Shown: positions 1-8,846, counted from the first letter of the stretch. The stretch: 64,000 bases of DNA from Confluentibacter citreus (GCF_002807055.1 NZ_NIXN01000005.1:124001-188000), one strand, 5' to 3'. Notes: generated by a model not told the origin, from the sequence alone. Numbers and translations are program-made.

Positions 1-939
1 ATGGCTGGGTTTATTCAAGATCAATATGTGGGAACAGCTCCAGATGCGTCCTATTATTTATTTATAACCGAAGATGATTTAAGTGAAAATCCAGTGGAAG
101 AGAGCTATTGGGTAGAAGCAGTTGAGCGTGCCGATAGTTTGGGAGTGGATGTGATCAACACCTCGTTAGGATATAAAACCTATGATAATCCTAATTATAG
201 CCATACAAATGCTAATTTAAATGGCTATACCACGTTTATAACCAAAGGCGCAAATATCGCTTTTGAAAAGGGTTTGTTATTAATTAATTCCGCTGGAAAC
301 GACGGTAATGGGGGTGTTAATGCGCCTGCCGATTCTCCAAATGTATTGTCAGTTGGCGCTGTAACCGCTGCTGGGAACTATGCATCTTTTAGTTCGGTTG
401 GAAGTGCCATTCAACCCACGCAAAAACCAGACGTTGTGGCTCAGGGACAAGCAAGTTATGTTGTAGGAACCAATGATGTGATAGGTACACTTAATGGAAC
501 TTCGTTTAGTTCACCCATTTTGGCAGGAGGTATTGTGTGCTTATGGGAAGCTTTACCTGATAAAACAAATGATGAAATTATGCAGTTAGTGCGAGAATCG
601 GCATCACAATATAACAGTCCCGATTATTTCTTAGGATATGGTATTCCAAATTTGTTGGCAGCATTAGATGCAGAACTTTCAATTGATAATGGTGGAGACA
701 ATCCCGAAGATATTTTGTTGTTTCCAAATCCGAGTTCGGGAGATGTATACTTAAAGTTGCCTTCGGAAGAACCCTTTTGGACCTTTAGTCTTTATGATAT
801 TTTAGGAAGACAAATTAATGGTTTTCTGATTTTAGATGCCAACGCTCCCATTGATATTTCTACGCTTGTGCCGGGCATGTACATGGTTAAAGTTGAAGCG
901 CCAAAAATTTCAAAAACATTTAAACTTATTAAAAAGTAA
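1..939 (+). CDS. S8 (subtilisin-like) secreted serine peptidase, C-terminal part, with T9SS sorting domain
   Basis: Only the C-terminal portion lies in the window; the frame is open to base 1, so the ATG at base 1 is an internal Met and not the start. The subtilase core is visible: the oxyanion-hole Asn in the NSAGNDG segment (about residue 100 of the visible part) and the catalytic Ser in the GTSFSSP motif (about residue 168). The Asp and His of the triad must lie upstream of the window. Residues from about 240 to the end form a Por-type (T9SS) sorting domain (FPNPSSGD... ending in KLIKK), so the protein is probably exported and released or anchored at the cell surface. It overlaps the next gene by one base (TAATG), which suggests co-transcription. 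Confidence 0.9.
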   Translation: MAGFIQDQYVGTAPDASYYLFITEDDLSENPVEESYWVEAVERADSLGVDVINTSLGYKTYDNPNYSHTNANLNGYTTFITKGANIAFEKGLLLINSAGNDGNGGVNAPADSPNVLSVGAVTAAGNYASFSSVGSAIQPTQKPDVVAQGQASYVVGTNDVIGTLNGTSFSSPILAGGIVCLWEALPDKTNDEIMQLVRESASQYNSPDYFLGYGIPNLLAALDAELSIDNGGDNPEDILLFPNPSSGDVYLKLPSEEPFWTFSLYDILGRQINGFLILDANAPIDISTLVPGMYMVKVEAPKISKTFKLIKK

Positions 940-1883
940 TGGTTAATAATAGGATTACCGAATTGTTCAATATTAAATATCCTATCGTCCAAGCTGGTAT
1001 GGTTTGGAATAGCGGTTGGCGACTAGCTTCGGCATCAAGCAATTCAGGTGTTTTAGGGCTTATTGGGGCAGGCTCAATGTACCCAGAAGTGTTACGCGAG
1101 CATATTCAAAAATGTAAAAAAGCGACCAACAAGCCTTTCGGGGTGAATGTCCCCATGCTATATCCAAACATCGAAGAGATTATGGATATTATTGTTGAGG
1201 AAGGCGTGAAAATTGTATTCACTTCTGCAGGAAATCCTAAAACGTGGACATCTTGGTTAAAAGAGCGTGGGGTAACTGTGGTGCATGTGGTAAGTAGTGT
1301 CAAGTTTGCCCTTAAAGCACAAGAAGCGGGTGTAGATGCGTTGGTGGCTGAAGGGTTTGAAGCAGGCGGCCATAACGGAAGGGATGAAACGACCACGTTA
1401 ACATTAATTCCTATGGTTAAGGAACACATACAAATTCCGTTGATTGCCGCAGGTGGCATTGCAACAGGAAAAGCCATGTTGGCTGTTATGGTTTTAGGTG
1501 CCGATGGCGTGCAGGTGGGGAGCAGGTTTGCAGCTAGTGAAGAAAGTTCAGCCCATATAAATTTTAAAAGATTAATTACTAATATTAAAGAAGGTGACAC
1601 CCAACTAACGTTAAAAGAATTAGCTCCGGTAAGATTGATAAAAAATAAGTTTTATAATGATGTTCAAGAACTCTACAAAAAGTCGCCAACCATTGAAGAG
1701 CTTAAAACTTTATTAGGTAGAGCGCGAGCAAAAAAAGGAATGTTTGAAGGCGATTTGGAAGAAGGGGAACTAGAAATTGGCCAGGTTGCTGGATTGATAC
1801 ACGATATTAAACCAGTTGCCAACATTATTGAAGACATAATGCATGAGTTTGATGAGGCCAAACGGCAAGTTTCTAGTTTGTAA
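939..1883 (+). CDS. nitronate monooxygenase / FabK-like FMN-dependent oxidoreductase
   Basis: 314 residues, a normal length for the 2-nitropropane dioxygenase/FabK TIM-barrel family. The N-terminus has the family pattern NIKYPIVQAGM, and the active-site segment EGFEAGGHNGRDE carries the His used as base by nitronate monooxygenases. The phosphate-binding glycine stretch AAGGIATGKA and the VQVGSRF segment bind FMN. Members oxidise alkyl nitronates; the related FabK reduces enoyl-ACP. A FabI-type enoyl reductase is also encoded at 41.5 kb, so a FabK role is not required here. The start overlaps the subtilase stop by one base. The 3' end overlaps the convergent gene by 11 bases. Confidence 0.85.
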   Translation: MVNNRITELFNIKYPIVQAGMVWNSGWRLASASSNSGVLGLIGAGSMYPEVLREHIQKCKKATNKPFGVNVPMLYPNIEEIMDIIVEEGVKIVFTSAGNPKTWTSWLKERGVTVVHVVSSVKFALKAQEAGVDALVAEGFEAGGHNGRDETTTLTLIPMVKEHIQIPLIAAGGIATGKAMLAVMVLGADGVQVGSRFAASEESSAHINFKRLITNIKEGDTQLTLKELAPVRLIKNKFYNDVQELYKKSPTIEELKTLLGRARAKKGMFEGDLEEGELEIGQVAGLIHDIKPVANIIEDIMHEFDEAKRQVSSL

Positions 1884-2823
1884 TTTTGTTTTTAAGTATT
1901 GTTTCTATAGATATACTATATAATCTACTCAATCCATTATCATACTTATTTAATTCCTCTAATAATTCATTAATTGTCAAAGGTCTTTCAAATTTAGTAA
2001 TAGTGTTGTCCAATCTGCTTGTAAAATATAACGTATTCGTTTTTATATCTACATAAGGACAATAATCCATCTTATCAGAATTAATATGTCCTCCTAAGTT
2101 TTTAGCTGAAGTCCAACCCGTTTCAGTATGGAAGCTGATAAACAAATCGCCACTACCAAAACCACCGTCTCTGTTATAACAACCATAAATTAAAAAAGAC
2201 TCATCTGGAGCAATAAAGGCATTATACTCATAACCATCGGAATTTATGGCATTTGGTAACACTACAGGTTCCTTATATTCGGAATTTTTAAATTCGCTAA
2301 AATAAATATCATCCTTACTTTTTAGTGAGGTATTATCCCTTGTAAAATATAAATTTCCATTAGATGCAATGGAAGGATAAAACTCATCATATTGAGTATT
2401 TATGGGGCTTCCTAAGTTTTTTGGCTCCAACCAATCTTTATTTACAGTATCATATTCCAAATACCAGATATCAAAATCTTTGATACTGGTTGAAGCATTA
2501 TCAATAGGTCTATTTGAAGCAAAATAAATTTTTAGGCCATCAGGCGAAAAAAAAGGTTCTAAATCAAAATACTGTCCAGAAAAAGAAGCAATTTGAGGGT
2601 TGTTCCACAATCCGTTTTCTTTTTTAATGCTTATAATGGTTGATATAGTTCCCATGATGCTTTGAGCAGAAAATAAAATCTCATTACCATCAGGAGAGAT
2701 GGCAATGTCCCTTATGTTAGGAAATTGTTTTATAATATCTGGAATGAAAGCTTTCTTGGATTCTTGGGAAAACCCTATAAGTGTATTAATAAAATAAAGA
2801 GCAGTAATTAAACGTTTCATCAT
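1873..2823 (-). CDS. secreted TolB-like/PD40 beta-propeller protein
   Basis: About 316 residues with a hydrophobic N-terminal signal (ITALYFINTLIGFSQ). Repeated PD40/WD40-like blades follow, recognisable as ISPDGNEILFSA, FSPDGLKIYFASNR and IASNGNLYFTRDN. Such propellers are found in TolB, in OmpA-family proteins and in many stand-alone periplasmic or surface proteins of Bacteroidota. The function of this single-domain form is unknown; it may bind peptides or glycans. Tandem ATG codons at 2823 and 2820 are both possible starts, and an in-frame TTG precedes them. The 3' end overlaps the convergent oxidoreductase gene. Confidence 0.75.
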   Translation of the reverse strand: MMKRLITALYFINTLIGFSQESKKAFIPDIIKQFPNIRDIAISPDGNEILFSAQSIMGTISTIISIKKENGLWNNPQIASFSGQYFDLEPFFSPDGLKIYFASNRPIDNASTSIKDFDIWYLEYDTVNKDWLEPKNLGSPINTQYDEFYPSIASNGNLYFTRDNTSLKSKDDIYFSEFKNSEYKEPVVLPNAINSDGYEYNAFIAPDESFLIYGCYNRDGGFGSGDLFISFHTETGWTSAKNLGGHINSDKMDYCPYVDIKTNTLYFTSRLDNTITKFERPLTINELLEELNKYDNGLSRLYSISIETILKNKITN

Positions 2824-2896
2824 CAAATAATTTAAGTTAACAAACCATAAATAGCTACTTAATTTAGTAAATATAACTTAATATGTTATAAACAAA

Positions 2897-2920
2897 AAAA
2901 GGGGAATTTATTCCCCTTTT
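2897..2920. terminator. intrinsic-terminator-like hairpin
   Basis: Perfect inverted repeat AAAAGGGGAA / TTCCCCTTTT with a 4-nt TTTA loop, bordered by A and T runs on either side, so it could work in either direction. It lies upstream of both flanking genes and so has no obvious client. Confidence 0.6.
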
Positions 2921-2990
2921 AAACAAAAACCTCTAAAGAGTTTTTTGACCCCTAAAATAAATAAAAAAAATACTTAGATAAAATATTAGT

Positions 2991-3010
2991 AAATCCTTAT
3001 GTAAGGATTT
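2991..3010. repeat. 20-bp inverted repeat
   Basis: AAATCCTTA-TG-TAAGGATTT is a perfect 9-bp-arm palindrome with a 2-bp centre. It is too tight for a good RNA hairpin, so a protein-binding site is more likely. It lies 171 bp upstream of the MATE start. Confidence 0.5.
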
Positions 3011-3168
3011 GCTTTAAAAGCTATGCGAATTTATATAAAAAAACTTACTTAAAAACATAAATGTGGTAAAATTATTAATCATTCTATGGTTTTTTTTAAA
3101 TTTTCCAAAATGTGTTTTAAAATACTGAAAAAGTCAAGATGAGTTCATCATAAGCAAAGTTTAAGAGT

Positions 3169-3176
3169 TACTTTTG
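3169..3176 (+). promoter_or_regulatory. -7 box of MATE gene (possible leaderless start)
   Basis: TACTTTTG matches the Bacteroidota -7 consensus TAnnTTTG. Only 4 nt separate it from the ATG, so transcription would start at or next to the start codon. No exact TTG is seen at the -33 position. Confidence 0.6.
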
Positions 3177-3180
3177 CAGC

Positions 3181-4581
3181 ATGCAAATAACACAATATAC
3201 CAAAGAATTTAAATACAATTGGAGACTAGCAGCACCAGTTATGTTAGGAATGCTGGGGCATACTTTTGTTGGGTTTGTGGATAATGTTATGGTCGGTCAA
3301 TTGGGAACGGCCGAACTTGCTGCCGTATCATTAGGTAATAGTTTTATGTTTATTGCCATGTCTTTAGGAATTGGTTTTTCAACCGCCATAACACCCCTTA
3401 TTGCCGAAGCAGATGCTGAAGGCTATTTTGCCAAAGGAAAATCATCATTTAAACATGGTTTGTTTTTATGTACGGTTTTGGGTGTTTTACTTTTTTTAAT
3501 GGTCTTTTTTGCAAAGCCATTGATGTATTTAATGAAACAACCAGAGGAAGTTGTTAAGTTGGCAATTCCTTATCTGGATTTAGTAGCATTTTCATTGATA
3601 CCATTAATTATTTTTCAAGGGTTTAAGCAATTTAGTGATGGTTTGTCAATGACACGTTACCCCATGTATGCGGCGCTTTTGGCAAACATTTTAAATGTTA
3701 TTTTTAATTATTTGCTCATTTTTGGGAAATTCGGATTTCCAGAATTAGGCATCGTTGGAGCAGCATACGGCACATTAATTTCTAGAATCATTATGGTTTG
3801 GTTTTTATGGTGGATTTTAAAGAATAAAGAAAAATCGAAACCTTTTGTAACCCATATTAAGTTTTTTGTGTTGGAAAAACCCATGCTGAAAAGAATCATA
3901 AATCTTGGTGCTCCGAGTGCCATGCAAATGTTTTTTGAAGTAGCCATTTTTACGGCAGCCATTTGGTTGAGCGGTTTGTTAGGAAAAAATCCACAAGCGG
4001 CAAACCAAATTGCATTAAACTTATCATCCATGACATTTATGGTTGCCATGGGTTTAAGCGTCGCATCCATGATTCGTGTTGGCAACCAAAAAGGATTAAA
4101 AAATTATGTAGAGTTAAGACGCATCGCTTTTTCTATATTTTTATTGGGCCTTATTTTGGCTTTTGGTTTTGCTATTTTATTTTTTAGCTTAAATGAGTTT
4201 TTGCCTAAATTATATGTGGATTATAATGATGCCGAAAATTTAATGGATAATATGGAAGTGGTAAGCATTGCCTCTACATTATTGATTGTAGCGGCTATTT
4301 TTCAAATAAGTGACAGCGTCCAGGTGATTTTTTTAGGAGCATTAAGAGGACTCCAAGATGTTAAAATACCAACGGTTATAACCTTTATTTCGTATTGGCT
4401 TATCGGGTTTCCCATAAGTTGGTTTTTAGGCAAAGAAGATGCTTACGGGAGTATTGGTATTTGGTTAGGTTTATTGGCAGGACTTTCAACTGCCGCTATT
4501 TTATTGTATATTCGATTTAATTATTTGACAAAAAAGTTAATTTTGTCCAACAACTATCAACCAATAACCATCAACGAATAA
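3181..4581 (+). CDS. MATE family multidrug/Na+ efflux transporter
   Basis: 466 residues with about 12 hydrophobic segments arranged as two homologous halves, the standard MatE architecture and length. The N-terminal half has the family pattern APVMLGMLGHTFVGFVDNVMVG, recognisable in the first helix. Inner-membrane antiporter of the NorM group, expected to expel cationic drugs or metabolites in exchange for H+ or Na+; the substrate cannot be read from sequence. It appears to be transcribed from its own promoter immediately upstream, and it is followed after 13 bp by a small acidic protein gene that is probably co-transcribed. Confidence 0.9.
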   Translation: MQITQYTKEFKYNWRLAAPVMLGMLGHTFVGFVDNVMVGQLGTAELAAVSLGNSFMFIAMSLGIGFSTAITPLIAEADAEGYFAKGKSSFKHGLFLCTVLGVLLFLMVFFAKPLMYLMKQPEEVVKLAIPYLDLVAFSLIPLIIFQGFKQFSDGLSMTRYPMYAALLANILNVIFNYLLIFGKFGFPELGIVGAAYGTLISRIIMVWFLWWILKNKEKSKPFVTHIKFFVLEKPMLKRIINLGAPSAMQMFFEVAIFTAAIWLSGLLGKNPQAANQIALNLSSMTFMVAMGLSVASMIRVGNQKGLKNYVELRRIAFSIFLLGLILAFGFAILFFSLNEFLPKLYVDYNDAENLMDNMEVVSIASTLLIVAAIFQISDSVQVIFLGALRGLQDVKIPTVITFISYWLIGFPISWFLGKEDAYGSIGIWLGLLAGLSTAAILLYIRFNYLTKKLILSNNYQPITINE

Positions 4582-4594
4582 CCAATAACTATAC

Positions 4595-4822
4595 ATGAGT
4601 CTTCCAAAATTTATTCTCGGTGATAACACCAATTATCCAAATGCTATTTATGTGATCCATACCGAATTCCCGAGGTTTATAATCAATCTAGAAGACGATG
4701 AGGTAGAATGGTTTGAAGATTTTGATGAAGAAGATGCCAAGGAACTGGAGATGGAAACGGAGAACATGATTAAACTCGCCACCGAATTTTACGACAGTGA
4801 AATAGCAAAATATGAAGAGTAA
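4595..4822 (+). CDS. small acidic conserved protein of unknown function
   Basis: 75 residues, strongly acidic in the middle (residues about 28-50, rich in Glu and Asp), with no signal peptide or membrane segment. The frame is well formed, starts with ATG, and sits 13 bp after the MATE gene and 31 bp before the PAP2 gene, consistent with a real small gene in an operon. I recognise the general look of a protein conserved in Flavobacteriaceae next to PAP2 genes, but no function is known to me. Confidence 0.7.
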   Translation: MSLPKFILGDNTNYPNAIYVIHTEFPRFIINLEDDEVEWFEDFDEEDAKELEMETENMIKLATEFYDSEIAKYEE

Positions 4823-4853
4823 TGTGTTTTATGATAATTTCTAAACCATATAG

Positions 4854-5444
4854 ATGATTGACAAAATTATAGAATACGACAAGCAACTGTTCTTGTTTTT
4901 AAACAATTTAGGCTCACCAAATTGGGATTTTTTATGGTTGGTTATTACAGACGAACTTACTTTTGTGCCGTTGTATGCCATCTTATTGTTTTTATTATAT
5001 AAAAAGTTCGGAGTAAAAGCATTACTTCTTTTTATTGTCATTGTAGCGGTCATGATCACTTTTACCGATCAAATGACCAATGTTTTTAAACGTGGTTTTG
5101 AACGTCCCAGGCCCTGTAGAGCAGAAGGTGTTATGGAGTACACACGTTTTATAGCTCAACGTTGTGGACTTTATGGGTTTTTCTCTGGACATGCATCTAA
5201 TTCTATGGCAGCCGCGGTATTTGCTGGCTTGTTATTAAAGCCCTATTATAAAAACCTGCTGATTGTTTTATTATTATGGAGTCTTATAGTGGCTTACAGT
5301 CGAATTTATGTTGGTGTACATTATCCACTAGACATTGTGTGCGGATTAACATTTGGCGCTATAACAGGATTCGTATTTTATAAGGTGAGTGTGTATGTAA
5401 TTCGACGTTATGTAGGAGACGTTAGATTAGATTCAGAGAATTAG
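4854..5444 (+). CDS. PAP2 family membrane phosphatase
   Basis: 196 residues with about five membrane helices. The three-part acid phosphatase signature is present: KRGFERPRP (motif 1, KX6RP), FFSGHAS (motif 2, with the catalytic His) and SRIYVGVHYPLD (motif 3, SRX5HX3D with the nucleophilic His). Family members dephosphorylate lipid phosphates such as phosphatidate or undecaprenyl pyrophosphate at the membrane surface. The exact substrate is not determined. It ends in a bidirectional terminator shared with the convergent DUF2911 gene. Confidence 0.9.
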   Translation: MIDKIIEYDKQLFLFLNNLGSPNWDFLWLVITDELTFVPLYAILLFLLYKKFGVKALLLFIVIVAVMITFTDQMTNVFKRGFERPRPCRAEGVMEYTRFIAQRCGLYGFFSGHASNSMAAAVFAGLLLKPYYKNLLIVLLLWSLIVAYSRIYVGVHYPLDIVCGLTFGAITGFVFYKVSVYVIRRYVGDVRLDSEN

Positions 5445-5446
5445 GG

Positions 5447-5478
5447 GCTACATTAAATCTATAAGATTTTAATGTAAC
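5447..5478. terminator. bidirectional terminator hairpin
   Basis: The arms TACATTAAATCT and AGATTTTAATGTA pair around a 3-nt ATA loop with one bulged base. It lies between the convergent PAP2 and DUF2911 genes. The stem is AT-rich, so strength is uncertain. Confidence 0.5.
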
Positions 5479-5508
5479 CTATCTTTTATCTAACAAAAGT
5501 AATAAGAT

Positions 5509-6084
5509 TTACTCCTGTTTTTCAGGAACTTCTTCTATAGGAACAGCAACTTTTACATCATCCCATGCCATCGTTAAAGATAAATCGCCCGTGGTGTTGT
5601 CAAAACCGATTGTAAATTGTTCAACGGTTTTATCAAGTTTATGCACAGGTACTTCAACATCTAAAACATCATAATTAGGATCCCACATCGGTTTCATTTC
5701 GGTATCCACACCCCAAGAATATTGTTTGGAATTAAAAATAACGGTCCAAACCGTGTCCTTTGGTACCGACCATAAGGTATATTTTCCAATTGGCAACGGC
5801 ATGCCGTTTATTTTAAGAGGCTTGTTGGTTTCAAAGGTTGTTGCTTCATTAGCTCCAGTACGCCAAACTTCGTTTAATGGCACTAAAGCTCCAAATATAT
5901 CACGGCCTTTTTTAGAGGGTCTGTTATAAAAAACCTCTAATTTCAAATCGTTAAACTTATACGCAACAGTATCTTTCGGACTTAATCGAGATGCGAAAAT
6001 GTTTTCAACAAAGACGCAATATGAAAATAATCCTAAGACTATTATAGATAAAAAAATCAAAAGCCATTTCAAAAAGGTATTCAT
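5509..6084 (-). CDS. DUF2911 domain protein, membrane-anchored
   Basis: 191 residues from the ATG at 6084; an in-frame TTG 6 bp upstream is less likely. An N-terminal hydrophobic segment (FLKWLLIFLSIIVLGLF) is an uncleaved anchor or signal. It is followed by a full DUF2911 domain with the typical segments EVWRTGANEATTF and PIGKYTLWSVP. DUF2911 proteins are common secreted or envelope proteins of Bacteroidota with no established function. The C-terminal tail is acidic. Confidence 0.85.
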   Translation of the reverse strand: MNTFLKWLLIFLSIIVLGLFSYCVFVENIFASRLSPKDTVAYKFNDLKLEVFYNRPSKKGRDIFGALVPLNEVWRTGANEATTFETNKPLKINGMPLPIGKYTLWSVPKDTVWTVIFNSKQYSWGVDTEMKPMWDPNYDVLDVEVPVHKLDKTVEQFTIGFDNTTGDLSLTMAWDDVKVAVPIEEVPEKQE

Positions 6085-6263
6085 ATACAATATTTTATTT
6101 TAATGAGATAAAGATACTTTAAAAAGTATTGAATTATAAAATGCAAACGCAGATTTCTTAGCTTTGATATACCAACGCTAAAAAAAAATATGTTTTTTGC
6201 AACACTGCCATTTTTTTATCGTCTATTAAAACGAACTAACTTAAAACCAAAAGTAAGGCGAGC

Positions 6264-6815
6264 ATGTTTCAAGTTGACATTATAGAACAATGTAAACAAA
6301 ACAATCGGAAGGCACAATTGCAGGTATACAACCAGTACTGCAACGGGATGTATATTGTTGCCAAACGATTTTTGAATGATGCTGCCGATGCCGAAGATGT
6401 TGTACAAGAAGCGTTTATTAAAGCGTTTTCTAAACTCGATCAATATAAAGCGGAAGTTACTTTTGGTGCTTGGTTAAAACGTATTGTTATCAATAAAAGT
6501 ATCGATTTTTTAAAATCCAAAAAGCAACATTTGGTTGCATTGGATGAGGTGCACCTGAAAATTGTTGATGCTACAAACGATGACAAATGGTTAGTGGACG
6601 ATGCAATTACTATAAACGATGTGAAAGAAGCGATAGAAAAATTACCTGAAACCTATCAATATGTGTTGATGCTTTATTTAATTGAAGGCTACGACCACCA
6701 AGAAATTTCAGAAATTTTAAATATTACAGAAGTCGCTTCCCGTACACAATTATCTAGAGGGAGGGTAAAATTACAAGAACTGTTAAAATTGAAAAAGAAT
6801 GGCACAAGATATTAG
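6264..6815 (+). CDS. ECF-type RNA polymerase sigma factor
   Basis: 183 residues with region 2 (AEDVVQEAFIKAFSKLDQYK, the core-binding and -10 recognition part) and region 4 (a C-terminal HTH around LPETYQYVLMLYLIEGYDHQEISEIL). There is no sigma 1 or 3 region, as expected for extracytoplasmic-function sigma factors. The 3' end overlaps the next gene by 17 bases, which indicates translational coupling with a probable anti-sigma factor. The third gene of the set, an exported DUF4097-like protein, may be the regulated output. Confidence 0.92.
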   Translation: MFQVDIIEQCKQNNRKAQLQVYNQYCNGMYIVAKRFLNDAADAEDVVQEAFIKAFSKLDQYKAEVTFGAWLKRIVINKSIDFLKSKKQHLVALDEVHLKIVDATNDDKWLVDDAITINDVKEAIEKLPETYQYVLMLYLIEGYDHQEISEILNITEVASRTQLSRGRVKLQELLKLKKNGTRY

Positions 6816-7368
6816 GGACTTATTTAAAGAGGAGGGGATACAACATGAAACCATGTCTAAAAACCATCAAGAGAAATTTCTTGAAAAATTAGATAAGGCT
6901 TTGCCCATTTCAAACAAACGTCACTTTAATTGGCTGCAAGTCGCCGCCAGTATTGTGGTGCTTTTAGGACTGTCTTTTGGAGCTTTTAATTATTTTAAAA
7001 CAATGCCATCATCTACAAATACGACGGTTGCGGAAACCCAGCCTATGGTTGTTAAAACGTTGGGCGATGTATCTCCCGGACTTAAAAAAGTGGAAGATTA
7101 TTATTTAGCAAGTATCAATTTAGAATTATCTAAAATGGCATACACACCGGAAACCAAAGATATGTTTGATGGGTATTTAGAACAGTTGGAAGGACTTGAT
7201 AAAGAATACCAACGCTTGTCCGTAGAATTAACAGAATTGGGCCCAAACGAGTTAACCGTAAACGCCCTGATAGATAATTTAAAACTTCGTTTAAATCTTT
7301 TGTACCGATTAAGATCGCAATTACAAGACTTACCTGATGATGTTGAAGACACATCAAAATCAATCTAA
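6799..7368 (+). CDS. probable anti-sigma factor, single-pass membrane protein
   Basis: 189 residues: a short charged cytoplasmic N-terminus (about 1-47), one membrane helix (WLQVAASIVVLLGLSFGAF, about 49-67) and a periplasmic, helical C-terminal part ending with LRSQLQDLPDD. The topology, and the 17-base overlap with the preceding ECF sigma gene, fit an anti-sigma factor. No classic zinc-binding HxxxCxxC motif is present, so the assignment rests on context and topology. Confidence 0.6.
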   Translation: MAQDIRDLFKEEGIQHETMSKNHQEKFLEKLDKALPISNKRHFNWLQVAASIVVLLGLSFGAFNYFKTMPSSTNTTVAETQPMVVKTLGDVSPGLKKVEDYYLASINLELSKMAYTPETKDMFDGYLEQLEGLDKEYQRLSVELTELGPNELTVNALIDNLKLRLNLLYRLRSQLQDLPDDVEDTSKSI

Positions 7369-7382
7369 AAAAATCAAAAAAA

Positions 7383-8816
7383 ATGAACAGTAAAATAATA
7401 AAACAATCCTTATTCGTGCTTAGCTTTTTTATAGTGGGGAGCATTGTGGCGCAACAAAAATTAACCAAATTGTCCCAATCCATTAAAGTGGACAACGGTG
7501 TTATTTTAAACTTAAATACCAGCAATTGCAATATCGAGTTTGACACTTGGAACAAAAACGTTGTGGAAATTGAAGCCTATATTGAAGGTGAAAAACTTTC
7601 AAAAGAAGAATTGGAAAAAGCCCTAAAAGCTTGGGGCGTTAGTGTAGATGCCACATCAAAAGAGATTTCCATAAGCACGAAAGGTAATGCACCAGCTGCT
7701 TGGATTCAAAGAAACGATGGTAATCATGTTGATGTGAACGCCATCCTAGATGAGTTAAAATATAATTTGGCATATGCACCAGAAATACCTGAGTTACCAG
7801 AATTGGCAGGATTACCAGACATGCCAGCACTGCCAGAATTACCAGAAGGCATCAATAATATCCAATTTGATTATGAAGCTTATAAAAAAGATGGGGAAAA
7901 ATATATAGAGCAGTGGTCTAAAAATTTTGAATCCAAATTTGGTGATGATTATGCAAAAAAAATGGAAGCCTGGGGTGAAAAATTCGGTAAAGAATGGGGT
8001 GAAAAGTATGGTAAACAAATGGAGGCTTGGGGTGAACGTTTTGCAGCTCAAATGGAAGCCCGTGCAGAGCGTATGGAACATTTAGCGGAACAACGAGAGG
8101 AGCAAAAAAAGCAAATCATAATTATTAGGGAACAACGCGAAAAAGAGCGTGAAAAAATAGCTGAGGAACGTGAAAAATTAGCTGACGAACGACGCATGGT
8201 TGTGGAGAAAATAATCAATACAGGATCTAACTCAAACGTTAAAAAAACAATTAAGATTAGATTGCCAAAAGATGCTAAAATTAAGGTGGACGTGAAACAC
8301 GGCGAACTTAAATTTGCATCCAATGTGGATAATCTTAAGGCTAATTTATCGTACACCAAGTTTATTGCAAATAGCATTAATGGAAGCAAAACTTCCATTA
8401 ATGCCTCTTATTCGCCAGTAAACGTAGCGTATTGGAATGTAGGCGAACTCAACCTTAATTTTGTAAAGGCTGCTGAACTAAAAAACGTCAAACGTTTGGT
8501 ATTGACTTCTAATTCCTCCAATGTAAAAATTGAAAACGTCACAGATAATGCGGTTATTAATGGTAGTATTGGCAATTTAAAAATCTTAAATGTGGGTGAT
8601 ACTTTTAACAATTTAAATGTCACCCTTCAAAATAGTGATGCCGTAATTTCGCTTCCAAAAGTGGATTCTAATTTCCAGTACAAAGGCACGCGCTCTCGCT
8701 TAAAACACCCCAAAAAAACATCCAATGATAATGTCTCTACCTTCTCAACAAACAATTCAAATACCAATAAGGCCATTGTGGTAAATGCGAAGTACAGCAA
8801 CGTGGTTATGCAATAG
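7383..8816 (+). CDS. exported DUF4097-like beta-repeat protein with Pro-rich and charged coiled-coil insert
   Basis: 477 residues with a signal peptide (residues 1-23). The N-terminal part (about 25-100) and C-terminal part (about 285-477) look like DUF4097-type beta-strand repeats. Between them lies a Pro/Leu-rich segment (about 133-155, repeated PELPE and related units), followed by a highly charged helix (about 185-275) with repeated MEAWGE units and then a Glu/Arg-rich stretch. It sits 14 bp after the probable anti-sigma gene, so it is likely in the same operon and may feed envelope signals to, or be driven by, the sigma factor. Function unknown. Confidence 0.65.
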   Translation: MNSKIIKQSLFVLSFFIVGSIVAQQKLTKLSQSIKVDNGVILNLNTSNCNIEFDTWNKNVVEIEAYIEGEKLSKEELEKALKAWGVSVDATSKEISISTKGNAPAAWIQRNDGNHVDVNAILDELKYNLAYAPEIPELPELAGLPDMPALPELPEGINNIQFDYEAYKKDGEKYIEQWSKNFESKFGDDYAKKMEAWGEKFGKEWGEKYGKQMEAWGERFAAQMEARAERMEHLAEQREEQKKQIIIIREQREKEREKIAEEREKLADERRMVVEKIINTGSNSNVKKTIKIRLPKDAKIKVDVKHGELKFASNVDNLKANLSYTKFIANSINGSKTSINASYSPVNVAYWNVGELNLNFVKAAELKNVKRLVLTSNSSNVKIENVTDNAVINGSIGNLKILNVGDTFNNLNVTLQNSDAVISLPKVDSNFQYKGTRSRLKHPKKTSNDNVSTFSTNNSNTNKAIVVNAKYSNVVMQ

Positions 8817-8846
8817 TTTCTTATTTTTGAGGAAACACGTCTTTCT

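Larger units (their letters stand above)
2824..3180. other. 357-bp divergent intergenic region with several hairpins
   Basis: AT-rich region between two divergent genes. It contains a strong terminator-like hairpin (2897-2920), a weaker one (about 2925-2946), a 20-bp inverted repeat (2991-3010) and the promoter box of the MATE gene (3169-3176). No convincing protein-coding frame is visible. Terminators are not expected between divergent genes, so a small RNA or a lost gene is possible. Confidence 0.5.

Noticed and set aside
1106-1600. Long minus-strand frame of 164 codons opposite the nitronate monooxygenase gene
   Set aside because: It is a shadow of the strong family match on the plus strand and has a composition rich in Ser, Thr and Pro unlike the neighbouring proteins.
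939-1883. FabK as the enoyl-ACP reductase of this organism
   Set aside because: A complete fabI is present at 41.5 kb and the motif set fits nitronate monooxygenases at least as well.
7859-8220. Repeated MEAWGE/KYGK stretch as a tandem DNA repeat or CRISPR-like array
   Set aside because: The repeats are irregular in length and explained by a coding charged helix; there are no constant-length spacers.
7130-8398. Several minus-strand frames opposite the anti-sigma and DUF4097-like genes
   Set aside because: They overlap well-supported plus-strand genes, have no start context and their sequences are low-complexity complements of the charged helix.
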